A stretch of DNA of 64,000 nucleotides, taken from positions 62,001 to 126,000 of the forward strand of contig NZ_BPQX01000037.1 in the NCBI RefSeq assembly GCF_022179525.1. The letters are read 5' to 3'. Origin of the DNA: Methylobacterium persicinum (lineage in GTDB: Bacteria; Pseudomonadota; Alphaproteobacteria; Rhizobiales; Beijerinckiaceae). A program made the translations under genes and the position numbers. Positions 1-11,196 of the stretch are shown piece after piece (the stretch's first letter is position 1; each line of letters starts with the position of its first letter). The notes beneath the pieces were generated by a model that saw only the letters and a list, made by a program, of their open reading frames with translations, was not told the DNA's origin and searched no databases.

Positions 1-7
1 CCGGTTT

Positions 8-967
8 TCATTCCGCGGCGCTCACGCCGGCGATCGGATCGGTGGTCGCATCCTCTCCCGCGAGCCTCGACAGGAGGTTGCGCATCCAGCGATGCGCCGG
101 ATCCCGGTCATAGGAGGCGTGCCACAGCATCGAGACGGACACCTCGTCGAGCACCACCGGCACGGGGCTAACGCTCAGGCCCAGGGAGCCGGCGAAGGAC
201 GTGGCGAGGCGGGCATGCATCGTCGCCAACACCGGCGCGGCCCTGACGAGGAACGGCACCACGAGGAATCGGGGCGTGGTCACGGCCAGGACCCGCGACC
301 GCCCGAGCACGGCCAGGGCGTCATCCACCACGCCGTGGGCGGTCTCCCGGAGGGAGGTCAGGACGTGGGGGAACCGCAGGTAGTCGTCGAGGCCGATGGG
401 CGCCGACAGTCCGACGAGGTCGGCGTTGAACAGCACCACGTAGCTGTCCCGGTACAGCAGCCGCTGCTTGTGGTGGACCTGTCCCCTCGTGAAAAAGCCC
501 AGGGCGAGATCGACCCGGTCGGCGTCGAGTTCGTCGAGGATGCGCACCGCCTCGACCGACCGGAGCAGCAGCCGGATCCCCGGCGCCTGGGCCCGCAGAT
601 AGGCGATCAGCCTCGGCCCCAGGAGGATTTCCAGACTGTCCGGCAGGCTCAGGGTGAAGGTCCGCTCCACGGTGGCCGGGTCGAACTGCTCTTCCCGGTG
701 GACCAGGGCCTGGACGCTGCGCAGGACGCCCCGGAGGGGCTCGGCCAGGGCGATGGCCCGGGGGGTCGGCCGCATGCCCTCCGGCGAGCGGGTCAGCAAC
801 TCGTCATCGAAGAGGCGACGGAGGCGGGCGAGGCTCGCGCTCATCGCCGATTGGCCGATGCCGATCCGGGCCGCCGCACGGGTGACGCTCCGTTCCTGAA
901 GCAAGGCGTCGAGGGCGACCAGCAGATTAAGGTCGAGGCGGGATAGATCGATATGATCGATAGCCAT
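8..967 (-). CDS. LysR-family transcriptional regulator
   Basis: A 319-residue LysR-type regulator of typical family length. Residues about 11-70 form the winged helix-turn-helix, with the recognition stretch around SVTRAAARIGIGQSAMS. The rest matches the type-2 periplasmic-fold effector domain. It looks NodD/PnbR-like, the subgroup whose N-terminus reads DLNLLVALDALL. It is divergent from a small secreted protein across 96 bp, so that gene is the natural candidate target, as is usual for LysR proteins. The ATG start at 967 is the only sensible one. The effector cannot be told from sequence. Confidence 0.93.
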   Translation of the reverse strand: MAIDHIDLSRLDLNLLVALDALLQERSVTRAAARIGIGQSAMSASLARLRRLFDDELLTRSPEGMRPTPRAIALAEPLRGVLRSVQALVHREEQFDPATVERTFTLSLPDSLEILLGPRLIAYLRAQAPGIRLLLRSVEAVRILDELDADRVDLALGFFTRGQVHHKQRLLYRDSYVVLFNADLVGLSAPIGLDDYLRFPHVLTSLRETAHGVVDDALAVLGRSRVLAVTTPRFLVVPFLVRAAPVLATMHARLATSFAGSLGLSVSPVPVVLDEVSVSMLWHASYDRDPAHRWMRNLLSRLAGEDATTDPIAGVSAAE

Positions 968-1063
968 TACCGATGCAATCGATTTGAATCATGCTGCAGC
1001 GCACAGCACATTGCGATCAACGGCAGGGCCAAGTGGCCTCGCCACAGATGAAGAGAGATCGCC
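968..1063. promoter_or_regulatory. Divergent promoter region with an AATCGATT palindrome
   Basis: This short intergenic region separates the LysR gene from the divergent secreted-protein gene. It holds the palindrome AATCGATT at 977-984, within a longer imperfect inverted repeat, and further ATCGAT words lie just inside the LysR gene near 948-960. The placement fits an autoregulatory LysR operator, but no clean T-N11-A box can be singled out, so the site is only a candidate. Confidence 0.3.
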
Positions 1064-1420
1064 ATGACCGTCCGTCACCTTACCCTTGCCGCAGCCGCCC
1101 TGTCCGCGTCCCTGGTCTCGGCCCATGCCGCCGAGATCCGTCCCGGCACCGGTGGCAGCGTCGATCTCGGCACCCTTGCCGGGATCGCGTATTACACCCC
1201 CGACGCAAAGGGCTACCACGTCGTGGTGACCCTGGCCCCCCGGGGTGCCGCGCCGGCTCTCAGGATGGAGACCACCCTCGCGGCCGAGCAGAGCGTCACG
1301 CTCTCGACCCCGCGGATGCCGGACGAGCCGGCCACCTCGGTGGAGATCGCCCGCAAGGGCGAGCGCGTCTTCGTCACGGACACCGCTGCCCTCCGGCAGG
1401 AGGCCGACGCGACCCACTAA
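1064..1420 (+). CDS. Small secreted protein of unknown function
   Basis: This 118-residue protein has a clear Sec signal peptide: TVRH, then a hydrophobic AAAALSASLVSA core and a probable cleavage site after AHAA near residue 23. The mature part is about 95 residues, contains no cysteine and is rich in beta-prone stretches such as GYHVVVTLAP. I do not recognise the family. A purine-rich GAAGAGAGA stretch precedes the ATG. It faces the LysR gene at the left edge, and its likely periplasmic location is the only functional hint. Confidence 0.75.
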   Translation: MTVRHLTLAAAALSASLVSAHAAEIRPGTGGSVDLGTLAGIAYYTPDAKGYHVVVTLAPRGAAPALRMETTLAAEQSVTLSTPRMPDEPATSVEIARKGERVFVTDTAALRQEADATH

Positions 1421-1475
1421 CGCCGTCGCCGGCCGGGTGCCGCCGCATGGGGCGAGGGATCCTGCCCACCCTCGC

Positions 1476-1585
1476 CCTCATCCTGAGGTGCCGCGAAGTG
1501 GCCTCGAAGGAGGGCTCCAGGGATCGCGCGGGACCTGAAGGCCTCCTTCGAGGCCGTCGCTTCGCGCCAGCACCTCAGGATGAGG
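1476..1585. repeat. Palindromic element, family A, copy 1
   Basis: A long imperfect inverted repeat with outer arms CCTCATCCTGAGGTG and CACCTCAGGATGAGG, and inner arms GCCTCGAAGGAGG and CCTCCTTCGAGGC. Further copies lie at 49362-49471 and 50619-50727, both inside cobN, and a degenerate one at 59000-59110. Here it fills the gap between two convergent genes, where its RNA would fold into a large hairpin in either direction. The rest of the 1421-1650 gap shows nothing recognisable. Confidence 0.85.
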
Positions 1586-1650
1586 AGGCGGGTGGGAATA
1601 AGGGTCTGTCGTCGCCGGGCAATCCTCGCGGAGCAAGCTGGGTGGTCGCC

Positions 1651-2388
1651 CTACCCCTTGCACCGGCCTTCGCCCGTCGTTCCCTGGGGCGGCGGCTTGT
1701 ACGCCGCCGCCGGCTCGGCCCGCTGGAGGGCGATCTGTGCGGCGTGGAACCACCAGAGGGGTAGGTCCCGGTTCGACCCCACCAGATCCGAGATCCAGCC
1801 CTCCTTCGGCATCATCTCGGCGCGGTCGGCGAACAGGCGGAGCGCCCCCTCGATGCGCTCACGCTGGGCCCGCTCCCGGATCGCTTCACGCTCCGCCGCC
1901 GCCTGGGCTTCCGCCGACTCCACGAGGCGCTGGGTCGCAAGGTCGTCGGCGTCGAAGGCGAATTGCTGCCAGAACGCCTCCGCTTCCCGGGCCACATCCC
2001 GCTCCCGCTGCAGGGTGGCCAGGGTCGCCTCCACCTCGGCCCGGGCGGCGTCGGCCTTGCGGGCGCGGTCGAGCATCCGGTTGTTCGCCTCGAGCAATTC
2101 GCGCTCCCGCTCCGCCGCGATCCGCTGGCGGCGCAGGACACGCAACTCCTCTTCCATCTCGCCGCTATGCTGCGCCCTGTGCGCGATCCCGGTCAGGAGG
2201 TCGGCGACGGGCCCGTCGAGAAGGGCATCCGCTCGCCCGCGGTACCTGTCGCGCAGGCCCGGGTGCTCGCTGTCGAGCCGTTCCTCGTCCCAGGCCGGGG
2301 CCCCGGCGAGGCCGCTGCCGTCATGCTCGTAGAGACAACGGGCGATGGCCTCGCGCAGCGGCGACGGATCGGAAGCGGGCGCGCTCAT
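1651..2388 (-). CDS. Coiled-coil protein of unknown function
   Basis: The 245-residue product is dominated by charged heptad-like helix, rich in Glu, Arg and Ala, over residues about 75-190 and probably forms a coiled coil. Both ends are non-coil; the C-terminal part contains a DLPLWWFHAAQIA stretch with two tryptophans. There is no signal peptide or membrane segment. It lies 63 bp (or less) downstream of the GMC oxidoreductase on the same strand, so the two are probably co-transcribed and it may be an accessory or scaffold to that enzyme. I do not recognise the family. Confidence 0.7.
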   Translation of the reverse strand: MSAPASDPSPLREAIARCLYEHDGSGLAGAPAWDEERLDSEHPGLRDRYRGRADALLDGPVADLLTGIAHRAQHSGEMEEELRVLRRQRIAAERERELLEANNRMLDRARKADAARAEVEATLATLQRERDVAREAEAFWQQFAFDADDLATQRLVESAEAQAAAEREAIRERAQRERIEGALRLFADRAEMMPKEGWISDLVGSNRDLPLWWFHAAQIALQRAEPAAAYKPPPQGTTGEGRCKG

Positions 2389-2451
2389 GACTCGAACTCG
2401 TGGCTCGCAGGATCTGCCGGGGGCATCGCGCGCAGGATGCCCTCCCGGGCC

Positions 2452-4095
2452 TCACGCGGGAAGGGGCTCGCGCGGTTCTGTGTGGTCGAAGAGGCGGGGC
2501 GCCGGGATCTCGTCGCGGGCTCCCATGCGGGCGATCAGCCCGTCGGCCACCCGCAGCGCGTTGGCGATGATGGTGAGCGTCGGGTTCACCGCGCCGATCG
2601 ACGGGAAGAAGCTGGCATCCGTCACGTAGAGGTTGTCGAGGCCGTGGGCTTTGCAGTCCCTGTCGAGGACGGAGGTCGCCGGATCGGTGCCGAAGCGCAG
2701 GGTCCCGGCTTGGTGCGCGGTCCCGCCGATGGGCACGTTCTTGCCGAGATAGAGCGACCGGTCGAACAGGTGCGGGTGGATCTTCGTCTTGTTGCAGAGG
2801 TCCTGAAGCTTGCGCCGCAGGCGCTTATGCGCCTCCGCATTGGTCTCGGTGAGGTCGAGATGGACCTTCCCATCCTTGTAGAACACCCGGTTCTCGGGCT
2901 TCGGGATATCCTCGGAGGTCAGCCAGAAATCGACCGAATGCTTCGCGATCCAGTCGAAGGGCTTCTCGGGAAACCATTGCAGGAAGCCCGGCAGACCTTC
3001 GCCGTGGACCTGCGCCCCGTCCGACTTGCCGACCATCTGGATGTGGCCGAGGGGAAAGTCCCAGCCGTCCTTGGGGTCCGGGTCGCCGAAGTAGAAATCG
3101 TTGACGCCGAGCGTCTTCTGAAATTTCGTCGGGTTGGGAATCTTGGAGATCGCCAGCACCGTCGAGTTGTTGTGGCGCATGTAGTTGCGCCCGACCTGTC
3201 CGGAGGCGTTGGCGAGCCCGTCCGGATGCTTGTCCGTGGCGGAGCGGAGCATCAGCAGGGCCGAGGACAGGGCGCCGCAGGCCACGACGACGATGTCGGC
3301 CTCCGCTTCGAAGGGCTTGCCGTCCTTCGTGCCGACGATGCCCGTGACGGTGGTCCCGGCGGCATCGGTCACGAGGCGCTCGACATAGGTGCGGGTCGAG
3401 AGCGTGAGGTTCGGACAATCCCGCAGCGCCGGATCGACGCACATCACCTGCGCGTCGGATTTGCCGTTGGTGGGGCAGGGGAAGCCATCGAAGGATTCAC
3501 ACTTCACGCAGGGAGAGGTGGAGACGGGCTGGCCGTCGCGCTCGACGAGCCGCACGCCGACGGGAAGGTGGAACGGGTGGTGACCCTCCCGCCGCAGATC
3601 CTCCGCCAGTTCGGCGATCCGTGGCTCGTGGGTGACGGGCGGATGGGCGTAGGGTTTCTTCGACCACGGCTCGGTCGGGTCCTCGCCGCGGAGCCCGTGG
3701 ACGTGGAAGAGTTCTTCGGCTGCCTGATAATACGGCTCGAACTCGTCGTATTGCACCGGCCAAGCCGGCGAGAGCCCATCCTGATGCTGGATCTCGCCGA
3801 AATCCCGCTCCCGGAGACGGAACAGGATCGAGCCGTAAAACTTCGAGTTCCCGCCGACATAGTAGTGAAGGCCGGGGTGGAAACTCTTCCCGTCCGATGA
3901 ATACCACGTCTCCGATGCCTGATAGTAACCGTCGACGATGACCGCCTGGCTGTCCCAGTTGCGCGGCTCCCGGCGCAGGTAGTCGCCCCGCTCGACCAGG
4001 AGGATCCGCTTGCCCGTCTGCGCGAGGCGCCACGCCATCGTCCCGCCGCCGGGACCGGAGCCGATGATGATGACGTCAAAACGCTCGCCGGGCAT
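2452..4095 (-). CDS. GMC-family FAD-dependent oxidoreductase
   Basis: The family oxidises alcohol groups of sugars, alcohols or sterols using FAD. The product has the N-terminal dinucleotide motif GSGPGGG at residues 12-18 and the C-terminal GMC signature: the catalytic His in GTAHQAGT (about residue 461) and the Asn in GAVNPTLTI (about 504). Its length, 547 residues, is normal. I chose the ATG at 4095 because GGAG lies six bases upstream; a TTG start at 4107 would add four residues. No Tat signal is visible, so it is probably cytoplasmic. The substrate is unknown; the closest general resemblance is to gluconate dehydrogenase/pyranose oxidase-like members. Confidence 0.9.
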   Translation of the reverse strand: MPGERFDVIIIGSGPGGGTMAWRLAQTGKRILLVERGDYLRREPRNWDSQAVIVDGYYQASETWYSSDGKSFHPGLHYYVGGNSKFYGSILFRLRERDFGEIQHQDGLSPAWPVQYDEFEPYYQAAEELFHVHGLRGEDPTEPWSKKPYAHPPVTHEPRIAELAEDLRREGHHPFHLPVGVRLVERDGQPVSTSPCVKCESFDGFPCPTNGKSDAQVMCVDPALRDCPNLTLSTRTYVERLVTDAAGTTVTGIVGTKDGKPFEAEADIVVVACGALSSALLMLRSATDKHPDGLANASGQVGRNYMRHNNSTVLAISKIPNPTKFQKTLGVNDFYFGDPDPKDGWDFPLGHIQMVGKSDGAQVHGEGLPGFLQWFPEKPFDWIAKHSVDFWLTSEDIPKPENRVFYKDGKVHLDLTETNAEAHKRLRRKLQDLCNKTKIHPHLFDRSLYLGKNVPIGGTAHQAGTLRFGTDPATSVLDRDCKAHGLDNLYVTDASFFPSIGAVNPTLTIIANALRVADGLIARMGARDEIPAPRLFDHTEPREPLPA

Positions 4096-4272
4096 CCAAA
4101 ACTCCAAGGGTCAGTTCCGGCATGCAACGCTCGATCGGGCCTCTGGATCGGAAAGCACGCCCAAATTCCCGTGATGCAAGTATCCACAGCAACCAGTGGT
4201 TAAGTGCTTTTCCTGACTCGACCTTCAGTTTCGCCTGCGAACGTCCCCCGGTGACCCGGCGCGGAGACGTTC

Positions 4273-6297
<2,025 letters not shown>

Positions 6298-6317
6298 CGC
6301 GCGGCCCGACCGTCCCC

Positions 6318-6512
6318 TCAATCCTCGTCGGAGAGGGGGGGGCGATCCTCCGGCTGGGTGTCGTCCTCGTCGTCCTCGACGGGAATCGCGTAGCGTTCGT
6401 TGAACCAGCGGCCGAGATCGGCGTCGGCGCAGCGCTGGGAGCAGAACGGTGTGAACTCCACCGAGGCCGGCTTCCGGCAGATCGGACAGGGGAGGGGGCG
6501 TCCGCCGGTCAC
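6318..6512 (-). CDS. yacG: DNA gyrase inhibitor YacG
   Basis: A 64-residue zinc-binding protein of the YacG family, which binds GyrB and inhibits gyrase. The four zinc ligands are Cys9, Cys12, Cys24 and Cys28 in CPICRKP and [14 protein letters not shown], followed by the family's acidic tail. It starts at a GTG whose bases overlap the stop codon of maf as GTGA, so it is translationally coupled to maf. The maf-yacG pairing is common in alphaproteobacteria. Its 3' end is 20 bp from the convergent histidine kinase gene. Confidence 0.93.
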   Translation of the reverse strand: MTGGRPLPCPICRKPASVEFTPFCSQRCADADLGRWFNERYAIPVEDDEDDTQPEDRPPLSDED

Positions 6513-7159
6513 GCCGCCGCGCCCCACGCAGCGCGTACGGGGTATCCTTCCCCGTCGAGCAGGCTGACGGTCTCGTACAGCGGCAGCCCCACCACCGCAC
6601 TGTAGGAGCCCACGAGCTTCACCACGAAAGATCCGGCGAGGCCCTGGATCGCGTAGCCCCCCGCCTTGCCGCGCCACTCGCCGGAATCGAGATATCCCTG
6701 GATGTCCCGGCCCGAGAGGCGCTTGAAGCGGACGCGGGTCTCGACGACGCGCTCCCGCCGGCCCTTCGGCGAGAGCAGGCAGACGGCCGTGTAGACCCGG
6801 TGCTGTCGCCCGGAGAGCAGCCGCAGGCAATCGGCCGCCTCGTCTGGCAGTTCGGCCTTCGGAAGGACCCGGCGCCCGACGGCCACGACGGTGTCGGCCG
6901 CCAGGAGCCAGGTCGGCGTCGCGTCCTGCGATCCGTGAAGGGCCAGCTCCGCGGCGGCGAGCTTGCTGCGGGCGAGGCGGCGGGCGAGGTCCCGGGGCGG
7001 TTCCGACTTGCGCGGGGTCTCGTCGATGTCGGCGGGAAGCAGGGAATCGGGCTCGATCCCCACCTGCTGCAACAGGGCGAGCCGGCGTGCCGAGGCCGAG
7101 GCGAGGACGAGGCGGTTCGCGCGCGGTGCGGCGCCAGCGGGTTCGAGGGGGGCGTCCAT
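6509..7159 (-). CDS. maf: Maf-like nucleotide pyrophosphatase
   Basis: A Maf/HAM1-superfamily protein of 216 residues; the family hydrolyses non-canonical or canonical nucleoside triphosphates to monophosphates, keeping the nucleotide pool clean. Evidence is the N-terminal [10 protein letters not shown] motif, the LAADTVV catalytic region and the C-terminal YAIQG and GLP segments. I start it at 7159, where GGAG lies six bases upstream of ATG. The open frame extends to 7300, but the extra residues do not resemble the family. The stop overlaps the yacG start. Confidence 0.93.
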   Translation of the reverse strand: MDAPLEPAGAAPRANRLVLASASARRLALLQQVGIEPDSLLPADIDETPRKSEPPRDLARRLARSKLAAAELALHGSQDATPTWLLAADTVVAVGRRVLPKAELPDEAADCLRLLSGRQHRVYTAVCLLSPKGRRERVVETRVRFKRLSGRDIQGYLDSGEWRGKAGGYAIQGLAGSFVVKLVGSYSAVVGLPLYETVSLLDGEGYPVRAAWGAAA

Positions 7160-7368
7160 GATGCTCCGGTCCGGGCCGGCCCCGGTCATGGCTCGACCGG
7201 GCCGACCCCCTTGGCGCGGTAGATAGGGGAAGCCGCCGGCCTTGTGAACCGCAGCGTTGCCGGAGTGAAACCGGGTCGTGTCCTTCGCTTTTCCGGCCAA
7301 ATGGCTGAGTTAACCACCCATTAACCAAGCTCGACAATAGTCGTGCTTATTACCCAAGGTTCGAGCCC

Positions 7369-7578
7369 ATGCCGAACACTGATCCGAGAGTTGTCAAACC
7401 GGTTCTGGTCAACCCCACCGGCGTCGCCCACGCCCTCGGCGAGTTGAAGCAGAAGGCGGGCACCACGGCCGAGATGTGGCGCCTGCTCACCGAGCGGTTC
7501 GTGGTCGACCTCGACGCGGTCGCGACTCTGCTCCCTTCCGAGGAACCCGAAACCGTGTGGCTACCCGCCCGCGCCTGA
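7369..7578 (+). CDS. Small hypothetical protein
   Basis: A 69-residue soluble acidic protein with no signal peptide or membrane helix. It is divergent from maf across about 210 bp. A central helical part, ALGELKQKAGTTAEMWRLL, is followed by RFVVDLDAVATLL. Codon usage matches the surrounding genes, which supports it being real. I do not recognise a family. A region of inverted symmetry around the start, TTAACC...GGTTAA near 7309-7326, could belong to its promoter. Confidence 0.5.
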   Translation: MPNTDPRVVKPVLVNPTGVAHALGELKQKAGTTAEMWRLLTERFVVDLDAVATLLPSEEPETVWLPARA

Positions 7579-7747
7579 TCGGAATGAAGGCCCTCCGCCC
7601 GCCGGGGCCGGGGTTCGCAGCGACGCATGGCACGGTCCCTGCTTAGCTGCCCAAGAACGGGAGGACACGTCCAGGCAATACGAACGCGGTCGCTCGCACG
7701 CCGGAGCACTCCGCGGACCTTTCGATTGCTCAGGAACGAGGTCCGTC

Positions 7748-7993
7748 ATGCCTGAACTTCTGTCCGTCGCCCTGGTCTGTGCCGGGACGATCATCGCCCA
7801 GGATTGCTCCCGCGAAACCGCTTTGGATGTCTTCGTCTCCCCGGCACAGTCGCCGATGGAGTGCCTGATGCACGCGCAGGTCATGGCGGCGCAGGCGGGA
7901 CTGCCCGGCAGCAGCGACCGCTACCTGAAGGTGGCCTGCGAACATCGCCGGGGCGAGGCCGACGGACGGTTCCTCGTCAAGCGCGCCTCCTGA
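7748..7993 (+). CDS. Small hypothetical protein, possibly exported
   Basis: The product is 81 residues. A hydrophobic N-terminal stretch, LLSVALVCAGTIIA, is followed by DCSRETALDVFV, resembling a short or uncleaved signal. Cysteines at about 11, 20, 39 and 65 could form disulfides if it is exported. Small cysteine-containing proteins of this kind recur in Hyphomicrobiales genomes, but I cannot name a family. The ATG follows AGGAACGAGG with suitable spacing, which favours this start. Confidence 0.6.
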   Translation: MPELLSVALVCAGTIIAQDCSRETALDVFVSPAQSPMECLMHAQVMAAQAGLPGSSDRYLKVACEHRRGEADGRFLVKRAS

Positions 7994-8133
7994 TTGCCCC
8001 GGCACCCGGCCCGGACATCCCTGCGGAGGTTTGCTGAACCCGGGCGGTTTCTCCGCCGCCGCAGCGTTTTCGGCTTTCGCGGCTGCGCAGGTTTCTATAG
8101 GGCATGCCCATCTGCGACCGACCGGAGCATATG

Positions 8134-9636
8134 ATGTTTCCCAAGCCGGCCTCGGGCCTTCGGCCCAACAGCTTCGCCTATGAGCAGCAACCTCTGGTGA
8201 AGCCGACCGGCTTCCGGGAATACGATGCGCGCTGGCTCTATCCCGGCGAACTGAACCTCATGGGTGTCCAGGCCCTCGGCCTCGGCATCGGGACCCTGGT
8301 CCACGAACTCGGCGTCCGGCCCGACATCGTCACCGGCCACGACTTCCGCAGCTACTCTTCGGCCATCAAGCTCGCGCTGATCGCGGGGATGCAGGCGGCG
8401 GGTCTGCGGGTGAAGGATATCGGCCTCGCCCTGTCCCCCATGGCCTATTTCGGCCAGTTCGCCCTGGATTGCCCCTGCGTGGCGATGGTCACCGCCTCGC
8501 ACAACGACAACGGCTGGACCGGCGTGAAGATGGGCGCCAACCGGCCGATGACCTTCGGCCCGGAGGAGATGGGCCGGCTCAAGGAGATCGTGCTCGGCGG
8601 CACCTATCAGTACCGCAGCGGCGGCTCCTACGAGTTCGTCGAGGGCTTCGCCGAGACCTACCTCAACGACCTGAAGTCCCGGGCCAAGCCGATCTCGCGC
8701 AAGCTCAAGGTCGTGGCGGCCTGTGGCAACGGAACCGCGGGTGCCTTCGCGCCGCGCCTCCTGGAGGCCCTGGGCGTCGAAGTGATCCCCCTGGATGTCG
8801 AGCCGGACTACACCTTCCCCCGCTACAACCCGAACCCCGAGGACATGGAGATGCTCCATGCCATCGCGGCGAAGGTGAAGGAGACGGGGGCCGATGTCGG
8901 CCTCGGCTTCGACGGCGACGGGGACCGCTGCGGCGTGGTCGACAACGAGGGCGAGGAGATCTTCGCCGATAAGATCGGCGTAATGCTGGCCCGCGACCTC
9001 GGCAAGCTGCACCCGGGCTCGACCTTCGTGGTGGATGTGAAGTCCACCGGCCTCTACAACACCGATCCGGAGTTGCAGAAGCTCGCGATCAAGACTGACT
9101 ACTGGAAGACCGGCCATTCCTACATCAAGCGCCGGGTCAACGAACTCGGCGCCCTGGCGGGGTTCGAGAAGTCCGGGCACTTCTTCTTCAACGAGCCGAT
9201 CGGGCGCGGCTACGACGATGGCCTGCTCACCGCGATCAGCGTCATCGAGATGCTCGATCGCAACCCCGGCACGTCGATGGCCGACCTCTACCGCGCCCTC
9301 CCCAAGACCTGGGGCTCGCCGACCATGTCGCCCCACTGCGACGACGAGGTGAAGTACGGCATCGTCGAGAAGGTCACCGAGCGGTTCCGGGCGATGCAGG
9401 CGGCGGGAGAGCCCATTGCCGGCGCCAAGATCACCGATCTCGTCACGGTGAACGGCGTGCGCGTCTCGACCGAGGACGGCACCTGGGGCCTGGTGCGCGC
9501 CTCGTCGAACAAGCCCGAACTGGTCGTGGTGATCGAGAGCCCGGCCTCCGAGGCCCGGCTGCGGGCGATGTTCGAAGCGGTCGATTCGGTGCTGCGCGAG
9601 AACACCGAAGTCGGCCCCTACAACCAGACCATCTGA
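8134..9636 (+). CDS. Phosphomannomutase/phosphoglucomutase
   Basis: An alpha-D-phosphohexomutase that interconverts the 1- and 6-phosphates of mannose or glucose, supplying nucleotide-sugar precursors. Visible motifs are the phosphoserine loop TASHNDNG (serine at about residue 122 from this start), the metal-binding DGDGDR loop, the sugar-binding EKSGHFFFNEP loop, and the C-terminal phosphate-binding region. The 8134 ATG has GGAG at good spacing and gives about 500 residues, the usual length; an ATG at 8104 would add ten residues. It is monocistronic with its own terminator. Confidence 0.93.
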   Translation: MFPKPASGLRPNSFAYEQQPLVKPTGFREYDARWLYPGELNLMGVQALGLGIGTLVHELGVRPDIVTGHDFRSYSSAIKLALIAGMQAAGLRVKDIGLALSPMAYFGQFALDCPCVAMVTASHNDNGWTGVKMGANRPMTFGPEEMGRLKEIVLGGTYQYRSGGSYEFVEGFAETYLNDLKSRAKPISRKLKVVAACGNGTAGAFAPRLLEALGVEVIPLDVEPDYTFPRYNPNPEDMEMLHAIAAKVKETGADVGLGFDGDGDRCGVVDNEGEEIFADKIGVMLARDLGKLHPGSTFVVDVKSTGLYNTDPELQKLAIKTDYWKTGHSYIKRRVNELGALAGFEKSGHFFFNEPIGRGYDDGLLTAISVIEMLDRNPGTSMADLYRALPKTWGSPTMSPHCDDEVKYGIVEKVTERFRAMQAAGEPIAGAKITDLVTVNGVRVSTEDGTWGLVRASSNKPELVVVIESPASEARLRAMFEAVDSVLRENTEVGPYNQTI

Positions 9637-9665
9637 CAGCTTTCACTACTCTCAGCTGCAATTTC

Positions 9666-9699
9666 CTGCCGGCCGCACCTGCGCGCCGGCAGTTTTTTT
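9666..9699 (+). terminator. Rho-independent terminator after the phosphohexomutase
   Basis: A perfect 8-bp stem, CTGCCGGC with GCCGGCAG, closed by an 11-base loop and followed directly by seven thymines. It lies 30 bp after the stop codon. It is the most classical terminator in the window. Confidence 0.92.
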
Positions 9700-9899
9700 G
9701 GGGGATTACGCACTAAAACAGGTGCATCGTTGCCACAGGCGAGCGGTTTTGGGAGGGTACTCTCCTAAGGGGGAGTTGCCGGACGGCCGGGCGCGGCACA
9801 TCGTTGGGGGCCATGCTGACGCTTTCGACCCCGAGGCAGGCGCCTCCCCCTGGTTTCTTCGCCCGCCAGCCGGGCCGCGCAGCCGTGAGCTCCCGACCC

Positions 9900-11108
9900 A
9901 TGCTGTACGATGCGTTCGATCTGCAATCCGATATGGCGGAGCAGATGAGGGGCTGGGGTCGGCTGCTGGATTCGGCCTGGACGCCCTGGGCCTCGTTCGG
10001 CCAGCCCATGAACTGGATGTCGGCCGGCGCGCGCATGATGATGCGGACGGGCCTGACCTTCGCCCGGCCCGCCTACGGGATCGACACGGTCATGGTCGGC
10101 AACCGCGAGGTGTCGGTCGCCGAGGAAAAGGTTGAGGTCACCGCCTTCGGCACGCTGCTGCGCTTCCGCAAGGACATTGTGACCGAACAGCCGAAGGTGC
10201 TGGTCGTGGCGCCGCTCTCAGGCCATTTCGCGACGTTGCTGCGCGCGACGGTGCGGACCATGCTGCCGGACCACGACGTCTACATCACCGACTGGCATAA
10301 CGCCCGGGACGTGCCCCTGGCCGAGGGGCGCTTCGGCTTCGACGATTACGTGGCGCACCTCGTCCGCTTCCTCCGGACGATGGGCGAAGGATCGCATCTG
10401 GTCGCCGTCTGCCAGCCGGCCGTGCAGGCCCTGGTGGCCGCTGCGGTGATGGCCCAGACCAAGGACGCCGCTGCCCCGCGCAGCATGACCCTGATGGCCG
10501 GGCCGGTCGATTGCCGCATCAACCCGACCGGGGTGAACGAGCTAGCGACGTCGAAACCCATCGAATGGTTCGAGCAAAATCTGATCGCCACGGTCCCGGC
10601 CCGCCACAAGGGTGCCGGCCGGCGGGTCTATCCCGGCTTCGTGCAGGTCTCGGCCTTCATGTCGATGAACGCCAAGCGCCATGTTCAGGGCCATACGGAC
10701 CTGTTCTGGCACTTCGCCAACGGCGAAGACGATAAGGCCGCCGCCATCGAGACCTTCTACGACGAGTATTTTGCGGTGCTCGACCTCGCCGCCGATTTCT
10801 ACCTCGAGACGGTCAAGACCGTGTTCCAGGACTACACCCTCGCCAAGAACGAACTGACGTGGCGCGGCGAGGCGGTCGATATGCGCTCGGTGCGCAAGAC
10901 CGCACTGATGACTGTCGAGGGCGAGCGCGACGACATCTGCGCTGTCGGCCAGACCATGGCCGCCCATGACCTGTGTTCCAGCCTGCCGCCCTACATGCGC
11001 AGCCATCATCTGCAGGCCGGGGTGGGGCACTACGGCGTCTTCGCCGGGCGGAAATGGGAGAATCAGATCTATCCGCAGGTGCGCAACTTCATCCAGTCGC
11101 ACGCCTGA
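9900..11108 (+). CDS. phaZ: Intracellular polyhydroxyalkanoate depolymerase
   Basis: It degrades stored polyhydroxybutyrate granules to hydroxybutyrate units. The sequence matches intracellular PhaZ: an N-terminal MLYDAFDLQSDM start, an alpha/beta-hydrolase core, and a lipase-like box with cysteine rather than serine as nucleophile in LVAVCQPAVQA. The C-terminal His lies in GVGHYGVFAGRKW. I place the start at 9900 because the family begins with MLY; the open frame reaches back to 9804. About 402 residues, normal length. The gene is isolated, with no phasin or synthase nearby. Confidence 0.93.
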   Translation: MLYDAFDLQSDMAEQMRGWGRLLDSAWTPWASFGQPMNWMSAGARMMMRTGLTFARPAYGIDTVMVGNREVSVAEEKVEVTAFGTLLRFRKDIVTEQPKVLVVAPLSGHFATLLRATVRTMLPDHDVYITDWHNARDVPLAEGRFGFDDYVAHLVRFLRTMGEGSHLVAVCQPAVQALVAAAVMAQTKDAAAPRSMTLMAGPVDCRINPTGVNELATSKPIEWFEQNLIATVPARHKGAGRRVYPGFVQVSAFMSMNAKRHVQGHTDLFWHFANGEDDKAAAIETFYDEYFAVLDLAADFYLETVKTVFQDYTLAKNELTWRGEAVDMRSVRKTALMTVEGERDDICAVGQTMAAHDLCSSLPPYMRSHHLQAGVGHYGVFAGRKWENQIYPQVRNFIQSHA

Positions 11109-11196
11109 GACGGCAGCCGGCACCGGCCGGCTACGCCGCACGATAGCGCCGATTTGACCCGGCGTCGGGTCGGGGCCACCATGCTAGCCTTCCGGG

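Noticed and set aside
1963-3900. Long open frame on the plus strand opposite the GMC oxidoreductase
   Set aside because: It is the antisense shadow of a clear FAD enzyme in high-GC DNA; its product is rich in Arg, Gly and Asp without any family motif.
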